DNA of 64,000 nucleotides from Bacteroidales bacterium (GCA_016931855.1 JAFGDZ010000003.1:1-64000); one strand, 5' to 3'; shown: positions 9,495 to 18,833, numbered from the stretch's first letter. The notes: a model not told the origin generated them from the sequence alone. Numbers and translations are program-made.

Positions 9495-10853
9495 TTACAA
9501 CACCTCAAACATATAGCTTGCAGCATCTTTTGGTTTCCCTCCCCCGCTACAGGGAAGTTCTATTTGTAAATTGAGCCATCGCTCTAAGGTATGCACAATG
9601 CTATCGCGCATGGGCGCTGGAAAACTTTTAATACGAGTAGTGTGATCGCCCCCGGGATTAACCATTTTAACGGCATTGGTACCATTGCCCGTTACCACAG
9701 AAGTGGCGCTCCAAGGATCGTTTTGCCCATAAATGTAAAGCATATTATTACCCCGCTCCTTTAACCAACGATCGATGTTAAGCATGGTCTCTGGATGAAA
9801 AACAGCCCGATGCCCTTTAGGCATGGTAAAATCGAACTTTAAATTATTGGGATAGTCAATGTAATTGGCCCAAGGCTTAACCCTGTAGCCATACATCCCT
9901 ATCTCGGTCATTGCCTGATAGAAGAAGGGACGAATATCTTCTACACCCTGATCGGCAAAGAAATCGAATGGTGCAACACTAACCCAATGCTTAAAAACAA
10001 CTTCGTTTGATGCTTTTGCTGTTGGGATGCTTTCGCTTGAAACACCACCCCATTGCCAAAACGCAAACTGGTACTCAAGAACATTCAGGTCGTAAGCTTT
10101 TTCAATTCCCATTACAAAGGAATAGCCTCTATTAGCTACAAACGTATCTAGCATTGGCATTAGGGCCTCTTTACGTTTAAATAGCTCTGTTTGAAATGCG
10201 GCAATGCGCTGTCGACACTCAGGTGTTCCTACGCTATCAAGAAACGCATATATGCGCTCGTCCTCGTTAGAGAAGTTTAAAGGTGCAACGTATGGCACGC
10301 TTACATCAACATCATCGGGATAAAAGTACCTATGGAAAATGGTGGTTTGCCCACCCTTGCTTATACCTGTTGATATCCACTTGCCCTTGTAGAATGGTTT
10401 AAACGCCTGAATTATGGCATGCTGATCGGCTGCGGCTTGCTTAACAGTTAGCTGTGCCCAAGGAATGCTATCCTTTGGGCGGCTCTGCTCAAAAAATCTA
10501 TGCTCAACCACAATTTGATTGGCATTTAGCAGCTTAGTAAGCTCATTAGCACTGGGTGAGTATGCCTTATACCCCTCAAGTACCACTACAGTTGGCCTAT
10601 CGAAACCCTTATGCGAGTAGAACACGCGCTGAGGGAAAAAGGCCTCGTTGGGATTGCTGTGATTAACGGGCTGTGCAAACCATAGCTCATAGGTTGCTGT
10701 AAAAAAGGTATCGCCCTCTATTTTCCGCATGCTATCAACCAGCGATATGCTACCTACCACATCTGCTGCACTTTGAGGCTGTACCCTACAACTGCACAAA
10801 GCCAAAAACGCAGCAGCAATAATTACAAGATGTTTAAACCGCATCATTACCAT
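9495..10853 (-). CDS. S37-family (PS-10-like) tripeptidyl peptidase, putative lipoprotein
   Basis: The 452-residue protein matches the S37 serine peptidases (PS-10/Mtp type): an early YELWF..QPVNHSNP segment, the nucleophile motif GISKGG (Ser165) after WIST, a FDFFADQG region, and NMLYIYGQNDPWSAT followed by HTTRI as candidates for the Asp and His sites. The hydrophobic start ends in LCSC with Cys22, so it may be lipid-anchored. The family removes tripeptides from polypeptides. The start is ATG 10853, with ATG 10844 as an alternative. Confidence 0.85.
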   Translation of the reverse strand: MVMMRFKHLVIIAAAFLALCSCRVQPQSAADVVGSISLVDSMRKIEGDTFFTATYELWFAQPVNHSNPNEAFFPQRVFYSHKGFDRPTVVVLEGYKAYSPSANELTKLLNANQIVVEHRFFEQSRPKDSIPWAQLTVKQAAADQHAIIQAFKPFYKGKWISTGISKGGQTTIFHRYFYPDDVDVSVPYVAPLNFSNEDERIYAFLDSVGTPECRQRIAAFQTELFKRKEALMPMLDTFVANRGYSFVMGIEKAYDLNVLEYQFAFWQWGGVSSESIPTAKASNEVVFKHWVSVAPFDFFADQGVEDIRPFFYQAMTEIGMYGYRVKPWANYIDYPNNLKFDFTMPKGHRAVFHPETMLNIDRWLKERGNNMLYIYGQNDPWSATSVVTGNGTNAVKMVNPGGDHTTRIKSFPAPMRDSIVHTLERWLNLQIELPCSGGGKPKDAASYMFEVL

Positions 10854-11040
10854 CCTTTAAATGAAAACTACATAGTAACCAATGTACCAAGTTAATACAA
10901 TCGATTCTTTTAGGGTATATGGTACCCCATTATTTTTATGAGAAACAGGCACATTGCGGGACAAAGTGTATCAACAGAACAAGTACCATTGCCTGCCATT
11001 GCTACTTTGTCCCAACTTGCCCAACCCATGCACCATTTTG
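10854..11040. other. Intergenic region, nothing recognised
   Basis: About 190 bases lie between two minus-strand peptidase genes. No coding sequence, clear terminator or repeat was recognised. It should carry the promoter of the S37 gene. Confidence 0.4.
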
Positions 11041-12426
11041 CTACAATAAAAACGACCGCTCCTGCTCAACCTCATCAATGGTTTTTGCAAGGGGATTTCC
11101 AAGAATTCTGTGCCCAGTGTCGGTTATCAGAATATCCTCCTCGTTACGCACACCGCCAAAATCGCGGTAGCTATCAATCCTATCAAAGTTTAAGTACTCC
11201 TTGTTGATGCCCTGCTGCTGCCACATATCAATAAGCTCGGGTATAAAGTAGATACCCGGCTCGATGGTAAGCACAAACCCTGGTTTTAGCTCACGTCCCA
11301 AGCGTAGCGACTTTAGCCCAAACTGCTTGCTCTTGGGAACACCGCAGTAGCCTACCCACTGCTCGCCAAGGTTCTCCATATCGTGCACATCTAGCCCCAT
11401 TAGGTGACCCAACCCGCAGGGGAAGAAAAGCGCATGTGCGCCGTTGGCAATGGCATCGTCGGTATTTCCACGGGTAAAGCCCAGCGCCTTTAGCCCATCA
11501 AAAATGGTGCGGGCGGCCAGCATGTGCACATCGCGGAAATGCACCCCCGGCTTAAGGGCGGCAATGGCAGCCTGATGCGCAGCAAGAGCCACAGCATATA
11601 TCTCACGCTGCCTATTAGTAAAGGTTGCCGATACGGGAAAGGTGCTGCTCATATCGCCAGCATACCCCATGGGCGTTTCGGCTCCAGCATCGAGAAGGAA
11701 CAGCTGCCCCTCCTGTATGGTATTGCCGTGGTAGTGGTTGTGCAGCGTTTGCCCATTTATTGTGGCGATAATAGGAAAGCTAAGGTCGCCACCAGCAGCC
11801 AGAGCCACCTCGTGAACCTTTGCTGCAACCTGTGCCTCGGTCATTCCGGGGCGTGCGTAGCGCATTGCCGCTTGGTGCATAAGTACGGTGGTATTCACGG
11901 CGCGTTCAATCTCGGCAACCTCCTCGGCCGATTTCACGTTGCGCTGCTCGGCCACAGCGGTTATAAACTCAATGCTAGCTTGCTGCTGAGCGTTATCGGG
12001 GTGAACACCCAGCAAACGCATAAGCTTAACCTCATGCTCGGGGCGGTAGGGAGGCAGGTAGTGCACCTTACGTCCTGAGGTCTTGCTCAACATATGGGCC
12101 AGCTGCGCCAGCGTTCCAGTATTCTCAACGCCCACCATAGCGGCTCTATCGGCAATGGTAGGCTGTACACCCATCCACACAATATGGTCGATGGTAAGGT
12201 CATCACCAAAAATATAGTCGCGCCCACCATCAATATCCATCACCGCGTAAAGACCAGGAGTGTTAACCCCAAAGTAGTAAAGGAATGTGCTATCCTGCCT
12301 AAAACGGTAGGTGTTATCGGCGTAGTTCATGCCGCTCTCGTCGTTACCAACAAAAAGCAGTAGCCCCGATTTCATGCTAGCCCGCAACGTATTGCGGCGC
12401 TCTATGTAGGTTTGCTTGCTAAACAT
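11041..12426 (-). CDS. M24 aminopeptidase P family (Xaa-Pro aminopeptidase)
   Basis: The 461-residue enzyme has an N-terminal creatinase/aminopeptidase-P domain and a C-terminal pita-bread fold. Metal-site motifs are visible in order: LLDAGAE...AGDMSSTFP (two Asp ligands), HLMGLDVHD (His), IEPGIYF (Glu) and RNEEDILIT (Glu). It removes N-terminal residues preceding proline, complementing the DPP-IV-like enzymes. No signal peptide is seen, so it is probably cytoplasmic. Its start lies about 40 bases downstream of the S9 stop codon, so the two may be co-transcribed. Confidence 0.95.
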   Translation of the reverse strand: MFSKQTYIERRNTLRASMKSGLLLFVGNDESGMNYADNTYRFRQDSTFLYYFGVNTPGLYAVMDIDGGRDYIFGDDLTIDHIVWMGVQPTIADRAAMVGVENTGTLAQLAHMLSKTSGRKVHYLPPYRPEHEVKLMRLLGVHPDNAQQQASIEFITAVAEQRNVKSAEEVAEIERAVNTTVLMHQAAMRYARPGMTEAQVAAKVHEVALAAGGDLSFPIIATINGQTLHNHYHGNTIQEGQLFLLDAGAETPMGYAGDMSSTFPVSATFTNRQREIYAVALAAHQAAIAALKPGVHFRDVHMLAARTIFDGLKALGFTRGNTDDAIANGAHALFFPCGLGHLMGLDVHDMENLGEQWVGYCGVPKSKQFGLKSLRLGRELKPGFVLTIEPGIYFIPELIDMWQQQGINKEYLNFDRIDSYRDFGGVRNEEDILITDTGHRILGNPLAKTIDEVEQERSFLL

Positions 12427-12464
12427 AGGTTTGGTTTTTAAAGGTTTCTTTTTCGCAAAGCGAT

Positions 12465-14756
12465 TTACTTCTTCACCTCAATCTGAAACTCACGAGGAGG
12501 AGTTACACCCAGCAGATGCTGAACAAAGTAATCCCACCGTTTACGGGTAAAGTATAGGTTGTTGTACAAATCGTGATCGTGATTAGGGATTATCAGCAAA
12601 TCGTAATCCTTGTTGTACTTCTGGAACATGGCACCCAAGCGCAACGAGTTGGCAGGATTCACATTCTGATCCATATCGCCATGAACCAGCAGCAATTTAC
12701 CCTTAAGGTTCTGGGCGAGGTTTAGGTTAGATTGCTCATCGAAGTGCTTGCCGGGCAAGCCCATGTACTGCTCGGGCCACCAAGCCTTTGACATACGATG
12801 ATCGTGATTCCCTGCCGATGATACACCAACGCTGTAAAAATCGGGGTGAGCAAGTAGCGCATGAGCGGCATCGTACCCCCCTGCCGAATGACCGTAAATA
12901 CCCACCCGGGTTGAATCTACAAAGGAGTGCACTCGCGCCAGCTGCTTTATAAAGGCAATATGATCGGGTGCACCAATATCGCCAAGATTTTTCCACGACA
13001 TATCGTGAAAGGCCTTGGAGCGCATGGCCGTTCCCATACCATCAATAGCTACCACAATAAAGCCCAGCTCGGCCAATGGCTGATCGGAATTACGAAATGC
13101 CCTAGCAAAAGAGCGCGGGGTGCGCACATGCTGTGGCCCAGAGTAGGTACCATCAATTACGGGGTAAACCTTAGCGGTTGAAAATGTGCTAGGGTAAAAA
13201 ATTGCGCCATAAATGTCGGTTTTGCCATCGCGACCCTTTGCTACAAATTGCTGAGGGTAACGATAACCCGTGGCCAGCAGCTTGCTAACATCGGCGCGTT
13301 GCAGCTCGCCAACAAGCTTACCATCGGTAAGGCGGCGCAGCACGCTAACCGTAGGCATATCTATGCGTGAGTAGTTATCGATAAACCACTTACCGTTAGG
13401 GCTAAGCACCACCTCGTGCTCGGCATCCTCTGGAGTAAGCAGCGCAACCTTTTTCCCATCGAAACCAACGGAGTAAAGATGCTGGTAGTAGGGATTACGC
13501 CCAGCCTCTTTGCCACCCGCAACAAACCATATACGCTTGGCCTTTGCATCCACATGAGCAATGGAACGTACCACATACTCGCCCTTGGTTAGCTGGCGCA
13601 CTAGCTGCATGGTGTTTAAATCGTAAAGGTAAAGGTTGCTCCAGCCATCGCGCTCCGATGCCCAAACAAGGTGATTCCCATCGGAGGTTACCTCGCCAAA
13701 AGCCATTTGGTACTCGATATTGGTTTCCGAACGCTCCTCGAAAAGCGTTTGCGCATTACCCGTAACGGCATCAACAACATAAAAGTTTAGCCCCTGATAG
13801 CCCCTTATGAAGTGCGACAGGTAAAGGCGCTTACCATCGGGAAGCCATGCTGGTCCCATGTTTCCAAGAAAATCGGCAAAGGGAGCAATATTTACCCTTA
13901 CGCTACTTCCCTTATCAACATCAAACACAAAGTACTCCACCATTTTGGGAGTATCCTCACCAGGTAGCGGACGCTCATAGAACCAGACCTTTGCGCGGTA
14001 ACCACTGTCGGGTAGCGACTGGAAAAGGTACATGCGCTTAGCCTTGCGCCTATCGAGTTTATAGGTAACAAAGCGTTTGGAATCGGGCGACCATGTAATG
14101 TCAATCTCAGGATCGTACTGCTCTCCCTCCTCAACATCAGTAACCTGATACCATGATCCCGGCGTTGCGTAGCCATACCTATCAACACCATCGGCTGTAA
14201 GCTGGCGCTCCTCGCCTGTCTTTAGGTTTACTAGGTAAAGGTTATGATTACGAATCAGCACTTTTACGGTGCTATCGGGCGATACAGACTCGTTCTTTGC
14301 AGGCAATGCTTTAACCTCAACTCTGCTTAGAGCTTCAGACTTGAGGTTAAAGGAGTAATGATTCTCCTTTACTTTAAAACGAATGGCGCTGCGCCCATCA
14401 TCATAGGTAAAACGGGAGAAAAGAAGTGAGTCGGGACTAATGCTTTTTCCGAGTTCTGCAGATAGAGCCTTGGCAAGCACCTCATGGCTAAAGGCCTGGC
14501 TAACCTTACCGTTCTGGGGGTTAGCCGTTACGAACCGGTAACCACTATCGGTCTCGGTTTTGTACCAAAGGCCACTGTTATCCCACTGAGGCCACAGGTT
14601 AATATTTTTAACTAGCTTATCCACGTTAAGATGGAAGTAGGTTTGCGCACGTTGGTAATCGGCAAGGGTTCCCTGCGCTACAAGTTGCTGTGCGGAAAAA
14701 AGGAACATCAGGGCTACAAGGTAGCGGAACTGACGCTTTATTTTGTCAATAAGCAT
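12465..14756 (-). CDS. S9 family (DPP-IV-like) peptidase, second copy
   Basis: This is a 763-residue S9B-type serine peptidase with an N-terminal signal sequence (hydrophobic core LVALMFLFSA..VAQ), a DPP_IV_N propeller and a hydrolase domain. Catalytic residues are placed at Ser624 (GHSAGG), Asp696 (GDMDQNV) and His728 (NHDHDLY). I chose ATG 14756; the frame also opens at a TTG nine bases earlier. It is only distantly related to the S9 gene at 2143. It probably acts in the periplasm, feeding dipeptides to uptake. Confidence 0.93.
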   Translation of the reverse strand: MLIDKIKRQFRYLVALMFLFSAQQLVAQGTLADYQRAQTYFHLNVDKLVKNINLWPQWDNSGLWYKTETDSGYRFVTANPQNGKVSQAFSHEVLAKALSAELGKSISPDSLLFSRFTYDDGRSAIRFKVKENHYSFNLKSEALSRVEVKALPAKNESVSPDSTVKVLIRNHNLYLVNLKTGEERQLTADGVDRYGYATPGSWYQVTDVEEGEQYDPEIDITWSPDSKRFVTYKLDRRKAKRMYLFQSLPDSGYRAKVWFYERPLPGEDTPKMVEYFVFDVDKGSSVRVNIAPFADFLGNMGPAWLPDGKRLYLSHFIRGYQGLNFYVVDAVTGNAQTLFEERSETNIEYQMAFGEVTSDGNHLVWASERDGWSNLYLYDLNTMQLVRQLTKGEYVVRSIAHVDAKAKRIWFVAGGKEAGRNPYYQHLYSVGFDGKKVALLTPEDAEHEVVLSPNGKWFIDNYSRIDMPTVSVLRRLTDGKLVGELQRADVSKLLATGYRYPQQFVAKGRDGKTDIYGAIFYPSTFSTAKVYPVIDGTYSGPQHVRTPRSFARAFRNSDQPLAELGFIVVAIDGMGTAMRSKAFHDMSWKNLGDIGAPDHIAFIKQLARVHSFVDSTRVGIYGHSAGGYDAAHALLAHPDFYSVGVSSAGNHDHRMSKAWWPEQYMGLPGKHFDEQSNLNLAQNLKGKLLLVHGDMDQNVNPANSLRLGAMFQKYNKDYDLLIIPNHDHDLYNNLYFTRKRWDYFVQHLLGVTPPREFQIEVKK

Positions 14757-15015
14757 ATATCGCAATTATTCAAGATTCAACGTAAGTTATTACTATCCTA
14801 CGTATTTGACTATAAGAAAACTATAGTGAGATAAAAAGAAGGGGCTTAGGGAGTGAAGGCATCAGCAAATCCAGCAAGAAAAAAGTTTCTTGCCATTATT
14901 GTGATACAGAGTGGAGTGTAATATGAGGTTCACCGTGTTGAGCAGAATTTAAACGATAATTTCCAAATATACACACCACCCTCATTCTGCACCCTGATAT
15001 TAATCAGGATACAAT
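14757..15015. other. Intergenic region with one copy of a dispersed repeat
   Basis: No coding sequence is supported. Bases 14861-14910 form one copy of an intergenic repeat whose other copy is at 60121-60170. The unit contains a small inverted repeat (GCAAGAA / TTCTTGC). Confidence 0.6.
14861..14910 (+). repeat. Dispersed intergenic repeat, copy 1
   Basis: Aligned base by base with 60121-60170, 42 of 50 positions match, in direct orientation. Both copies centre on CCAGCAAGA..AAAGT..CTTGCC.TTATTGTG. Each lies in a long intergenic gap. Confidence 0.6.
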
Positions 15016-16644
15016 CTATTTTATAACAAGTTTACCAGAGTAAACCATGTTATTAACATTCACCTTTACCACATACAACCCCGCAGATATTGCGCTTGGC
15101 AGGTATAGGCTTGCCCTATCGGCAGCAAAATCAGCATTTACAGAATGTATGTAGGCTCCCTGCAAGGAGTAAATGCTAACCACGCCTGTTCCTGTTACAT
15201 TTGGGATAGCAAGTTCTAGCAGCTGCGAGCAGTTTGCAGGATTAGGGTATAAGCCCACTTTCCCCAACGTATTGCTGGAAACGCCAGATTCAACTGCCTC
15301 AACCGACATGGAAAGGGTACCCGTAATCTCAACAGATGCTGCGCTTGCCTTATGCTCGACTGGCTGCTCTGCATTTCGATAATCCATTACCGACCACGCC
15401 AGAACTTGTCCGACCCCTAAATCGCCCTCGGGAGATTGCTTTACCGTTAAGAAGAACTTCTTTGCATTGGGCATAGCCACAAGTAAATCGGAATAATCTA
15501 GCCCCAACTCTATTGTTTTATCAGACTCATCGTTACCGCCACACATAAAAAAGTCGCCGCCCTGCTTACGGAACACCTTAAGCGTTTTAGCCTTTTGCTG
15601 AGTTTGCGCCGATGCATCGCTGGCTACACCAAGAATAAACCACAAATCGTTTCGTGAGGTGTACTTTATTGTAACCTTTGCTGTTGCCAAAGGCTTATGA
15701 TCTGTAACCTTAATGCCATAAACATACTTATCGCCATTGCCAATACCGCCCGACCAATAGCCTAGGGTTAGCAGCTTGTAAGGCATGTACGCTCGCCCGT
15801 TATCGCCCCAAGCACTACCCCATGAATTAACCATAATTAGCGCACCTTTCTCATCGGATTGGATTACACCATCGCCATTAATATCAAACTCAACAGTATC
15901 GTCAAAACCAGCAATAGTCATTGCATGGTCGCCACCATCGCCAAATAGCTTAACTATCTTTTTGTAACCAGTACTGCTTGATCCGTAGTAATCTACCACC
16001 TGCCAATTGGATGTTTTGCCAGAGAAGTTTAGCAAACCGCCTGTAGCAGCGCCAGTTCCCTGATCTAATAGAACGCGTTTAATTTTACTTAGCCCATCGG
16101 CCGCATCGGCCTGAATTTTATAGTACGATTCAATACGATTGTGCATAGCCCTAAAGTAGCTATCGTACCCTGTCATCCAGGTACGCTCGTTAGTAGCAAA
16201 GGACTCATCGGGGAAATCGTCAAGGGAGGGAACACCGTTATCCTTGGCCAAATCGTACCCATCAAAGTACCAGCTACCCATATCGGTACCGTTATTTAGC
16301 ATGTTCCATGTATAATGATACGAGTACACATTAGCGGTATTGGCAGCACTTGTTCCACGCAGGGCATTCATGTGATAGCTGAAGATGTACCGTATGCCAC
16401 TGGCTTGGCTACATGAGTTACCCTGCTGATCGAAAATTGGAGGAAAGAACTCCGTTTTAGAGTTATCAACAAAGGTAACCTCAGCCTTTGATGCGCTAGG
16501 CAAGCTCACCTTTAAGGTGGGTGTTTGCTCAATACGACTAGTCACCTCGGCGGTGCGCTCTGGTTGCGACGACAGCCTAACAGCACTTTGCGACCATACG
16601 TTGCTTGCCATTATAACAAGCGCAAGTAAAAAAGTATATCTCAT
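15016..16644 (-). CDS. Papain-like (C1) cysteine protease with T9SS sorting domain
   Basis: This is a 542-residue secreted protease. ATG 16644 gives a signal peptide (MRYTFLLALVIMASNVWSQ). The C1 catalytic residues are Cys78 (QGNSCSQASG), His240 (GDHAMTIAGFDD) and Asn273 (NSWGSAWGD). An EF-hand-like loop (DINGDGVIQSDE) lies between the last two. The C-terminal ~80 residues are a typical type A Por/T9SS sorting domain (YPNPA...GVVSIYSLQG...GLYVVKV..G..VIK), so export is through the type IX system to the cell surface or medium. It lies downstream of a surface lipoprotein gene on the same strand and probably shares its transcript. Confidence 0.93.
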   Translation of the reverse strand: MRYTFLLALVIMASNVWSQSAVRLSSQPERTAEVTSRIEQTPTLKVSLPSASKAEVTFVDNSKTEFFPPIFDQQGNSCSQASGIRYIFSYHMNALRGTSAANTANVYSYHYTWNMLNNGTDMGSWYFDGYDLAKDNGVPSLDDFPDESFATNERTWMTGYDSYFRAMHNRIESYYKIQADAADGLSKIKRVLLDQGTGAATGGLLNFSGKTSNWQVVDYYGSSSTGYKKIVKLFGDGGDHAMTIAGFDDTVEFDINGDGVIQSDEKGALIMVNSWGSAWGDNGRAYMPYKLLTLGYWSGGIGNGDKYVYGIKVTDHKPLATAKVTIKYTSRNDLWFILGVASDASAQTQQKAKTLKVFRKQGGDFFMCGGNDESDKTIELGLDYSDLLVAMPNAKKFFLTVKQSPEGDLGVGQVLAWSVMDYRNAEQPVEHKASAASVEITGTLSMSVEAVESGVSSNTLGKVGLYPNPANCSQLLELAIPNVTGTGVVSIYSLQGAYIHSVNADFAADRASLYLPSAISAGLYVVKVNVNNMVYSGKLVIK

Positions 16645-16763
16645 CACAATACATTTTTGTAAACAAAAAGAAAATTGTGGGCACAGTGCGCCCACAATAA
16701 CCTAAAAACTAAACCCAATGAAAAGAACCTGTAAATCTTAGCAGCTGTTACAGGGTTTTCCAA

Positions 16764-17984
16764 CTACTCTCGCCCAACCTTTATGGTTGTCCACCATTTA
16801 TCGGCATCAATTTGAACGATAGGAGAAGGAAGATCGTCGGAATGAATCTCAATCCATAAGTCTTTTGCCTCTGCTGCAGAGAAGCCAGATTTAATAACCG
16901 TTACAGCAAGAGTGGCCTTGGTCTCGCCCGCATTAACCCTAAGGTTCTTATCGGCAATCCTAAAGTGAGTTCCCTCCTGAACGTTATACTCGTTTAAGCG
17001 TATGGGAAGCACAACACTTTCGGGAAGTGGAGTACTAGAAACAGGAATCTCAACATTAACAGTTTGCTCATCGCCAGCAAAATCGGCACCCATAAGAGCA
17101 TCATAGGTAGCAGTCTTATCAAGGAATACCGTTGGTATAGCAACACCTTCTTTGCCCACCTCAATGGTAGTCCACCAGTAGGTTTCATCAACTACGGCAA
17201 CATCGCTTTGCGAAAGATCTTCCTGATGAATCTCTATGTAGAAAGGCTTTACCTGTCCGGCAGAAAACGCAGCAGCAAAAACCTCAATGGCCAAATTAGC
17301 CATTTTGGTACCCTTCTTAATGGTCATGATTTTAGAAGGAATGCTAAAGTGAACGCCCTCTTCCATACCACCAAGGCTCACCCTAATGGGCACATTAATA
17401 TCGGCAAGAACATTAGAGCTGCTAGTCATTGGAATTGATAGGTTAAACACCTTGCTTGGCTCTGCGTATCCCAATGGTATTAGAGCGCTATACTTTTTAG
17501 TTTTATCGAGCCAAATTTGTGGAGCCACTTGCTTTGATAGCTTTATGGTTGCCCTTTTAGTTGTTGGAGCAAGATCAATTCCATCAACAGGTGTAATAGC
17601 AAGGGTAACAACAGCCTCCTGGCCTGAGCTTAGCTTTGACCAGTTTACTGAGCCCACCTTCTGATCTAACACCTCCTGACTTTTTAGCGTTACCTGATTG
17701 GCCGCAAGCGTAAATAGATCTGCGATACCCTCTGGTGATACGGACTCAACCTGAATCGAGAATGTTACGCTACCCTCAGCAGGCAAGCGGTTTGCAGAGA
17801 ATTTAAACGACACATCAACAGTTCCGTTATCAAGATAATTGGTTGCAGATATGGTTTTGCTCTGCTCATGAAATCCCACAATTGGCTTATATGTAGGCAT
17901 GCTATACTCATCCTCGTTACAAGATGCAAGTACGGCTGAGCATAATGCAATAACGCCTAATGCTTTTATAACTAGTTTGCTCAT
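16764..17984 (-). CDS. Surface lipoprotein with tandem ~115-residue repeat domains
   Basis: The 406-residue lipoprotein starts at ATG 17984, chosen because it opens a signal peptide with lipobox LASC (Cys22). An N-terminal Calx-beta-like region (about 35-150) is followed by two homologous units of roughly 115 residues. Each begins LDKT..Y.ALI/M and ends in ...WWTTI.VG, with shared EG.HF.I and A..L.V.V....FSA motifs. Catalytic function is not apparent; adhesion or substrate binding is likely. The gene lies directly upstream of the C1 protease. A similar Calx-beta lipoprotein is the last gene of the SusCD cluster on the other side of the prophage. Confidence 0.8.
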   Translation of the reverse strand: MSKLVIKALGVIALCSAVLASCNEDEYSMPTYKPIVGFHEQSKTISATNYLDNGTVDVSFKFSANRLPAEGSVTFSIQVESVSPEGIADLFTLAANQVTLKSQEVLDQKVGSVNWSKLSSGQEAVVTLAITPVDGIDLAPTTKRATIKLSKQVAPQIWLDKTKKYSALIPLGYAEPSKVFNLSIPMTSSSNVLADINVPIRVSLGGMEEGVHFSIPSKIMTIKKGTKMANLAIEVFAAAFSAGQVKPFYIEIHQEDLSQSDVAVVDETYWWTTIEVGKEGVAIPTVFLDKTATYDALMGADFAGDEQTVNVEIPVSSTPLPESVVLPIRLNEYNVQEGTHFRIADKNLRVNAGETKATLAVTVIKSGFSAAEAKDLWIEIHSDDLPSPIVQIDADKWWTTIKVGRE

Positions 17985-18026
17985 ACAATTCGAGTTAGGG
18001 CTCAACCCCTTTGCTGTGAATAGATG

Positions 18027-18057
18027 CAAATGTAGGGGGTAGTACAAATGGTGCAAA
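18027..18057 (-). promoter_or_regulatory. Bacteroidota-type promoter for the lipoprotein-protease pair
   Basis: On the minus strand, a -7 box TACATTTG (18027-18034) is preceded after 19 bases by TTTG (18054-18057), matching the TTTG-N19-TAnnTTTG pattern. Transcription would start near 18020, leaving a leader of about 36 bases before ATG 17984. The promoter is on the host side of the phage end, so these genes stay expressible after insertion. Confidence 0.6.
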
Positions 18058-18134
18058 AAAAATATTGTTGCATTTTCGGTGTAAGTGTTTGAAATTTATT
18101 TTGTTGTGATATTTATTGAGCAAATATATGTGTG

Positions 18135-18201
18135 TTTGAATCGTGCTTTGTGTTTAATTTTGCTTTAATTGGTGTTTAATTATTCATCCTATCGTTTAAA
18201 T
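18135..18201 (+). repeat. Phage right-end transposase-site candidates
   Basis: R1 is TTTGAATCGTGC at 18135-18146, an exact match in inverted orientation to the outermost site at the other end. R2 is ATCGTTTAAAT at 18191-18201, matching ATCGTGCAAAT of the other end at 9 of 11 bases. Paired sites at each end are normal for MuA-family transposases. Confidence 0.65.
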
Positions 18202-18318
18202 GGATTTAAACCATGCTTAACATAGATTTGATGGGCAAATTGGCTTGTAGGTGTTCTTTGATTGTGGTGAATGTTTCTGCTTTGGGTGTGCTGTACGTTT
18301 GGCTACTTTTTTAACCAA

Positions 18319-18354
18319 AGGTTACAATTTAGGTTACAATTTAGGTTACAATTT
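18319..18354 (+). repeat. Three exact tandem copies of a 12-mer
   Basis: AGGTTACAATTT occurs three times in a row (18319-18330, 18331-18342, 18343-18354), followed by a run of T. It lies just inside the phage right end, upstream of the first right-end gene. It could be a protein-binding array; no coding role is likely. Confidence 0.9.
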
Positions 18355-18382
18355 TTTTTTAGCGAAGCGCTTTTATCGTTCT

Positions 18383-18390
18383 TATATTTG
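18383..18390 (+). promoter_or_regulatory. -7 box for the right-end phage gene
   Basis: TATATTTG fits TAnnTTTG, 20 bases before ATG 18410. The matching -33 element is weak. Confidence 0.4.
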
Positions 18391-18409
18391 TGAAAACGAT
18401 AAATCTGAT

Positions 18410-18628
18410 ATGCGCAAGCGCGAGTTATTAAAAATAAGAGATAAGAGAATGGTTCAAAAATTCCACGAACTCTACGACATAAAGCGTATGCGGATAGATG
18501 ATGTATTGAAAGAATTGGAGGAAGAATGGTTCTTTTTGGATTCAAATTACATATACAGTCGTATTTTTTATTGCGAAGAGAACAATGCTTATTATCAGGA
18601 ATTGCTTGGCAAAAATGCAAAGTGCTAA
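18410..18628 (+). CDS. Small phage right-end protein of unknown function
   Basis: The product has 72 residues (MRKRELLKIRDKRMVQKFHE...LLGKNAKC). The upstream in-frame extension to 18251 is rejected because it would translate the tandem repeat. The pattern 'KRD.R.V..FH.LYDI.RMR.DDVL..L..E.FFL....I' recalls small conserved proteins of Bacteroidota mobile elements, with no known function. It is charged and helical, with no membrane segment. It is transcribed toward the phage interior, convergent with the tail-terminator candidate. Confidence 0.65.
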   Translation: MRKRELLKIRDKRMVQKFHELYDIKRMRIDDVLKELEEEWFFLDSNYIYSRIFYCEENNAYYQELLGKNAKC

Positions 18629-18833
18629 TTATATTTTACAGTAAACCCAGAAGATGGCGGCTATATACATAGGAAAAGAGGTTAGGTTTGCCCTATCATG
18701 TGTGCGTCCCTCTCCATGGTAGGCAAGGCTTTATTTCAGCGTTTAAAGCTAGGAAAGCGACAAAGGGCGATTCTTTTTATTATGATGCCGCGTTATGAAT
18801 GATGAAAGTCCTTGGGCTGAACCAAGGCAATGT
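18629..18833 (+). other. Transcribed gap, possible small RNA or short peptide
   Basis: About 200 bases end in a strong plus-strand terminator. They include a second hairpin, CCTTGG/CCAAGG (18810-18827). Only very short reading frames exist, none convincing. It could be a 3' untranslated region of the 18410 gene or a small RNA. Confidence 0.35.

Noticed and set aside
18121-18146. Canonical TG...CA phage termini with 5-base duplication
   Set aside because: All TG starts near the left motif and CA ends near the right motif were compared; none have equal 5-base flanks.
18319-18354. CRISPR array
   Set aside because: The units are 12 bases and contiguous with no spacers; no cas genes in the window.
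18251-18409. Longer N-terminus for the right-end phage gene
   Set aside because: It would translate the tandem repeat as a Gly-Tyr-Asn-Leu series and has no ribosome-site support; ATG 18410 follows a good -7 box.
18303-18620. Minus-strand open frame of 105 codons
   Set aside because: It is the complement of the 18410 gene and the tandem repeat; repetitive Asn-Cys-Asn-Leu composition.
18629-18720. HicB-like 'VNPEDGGYI' segment
   Set aside because: The frame closes after about 18 codons and has no start codon or HicA neighbour; similarity is too short to count.
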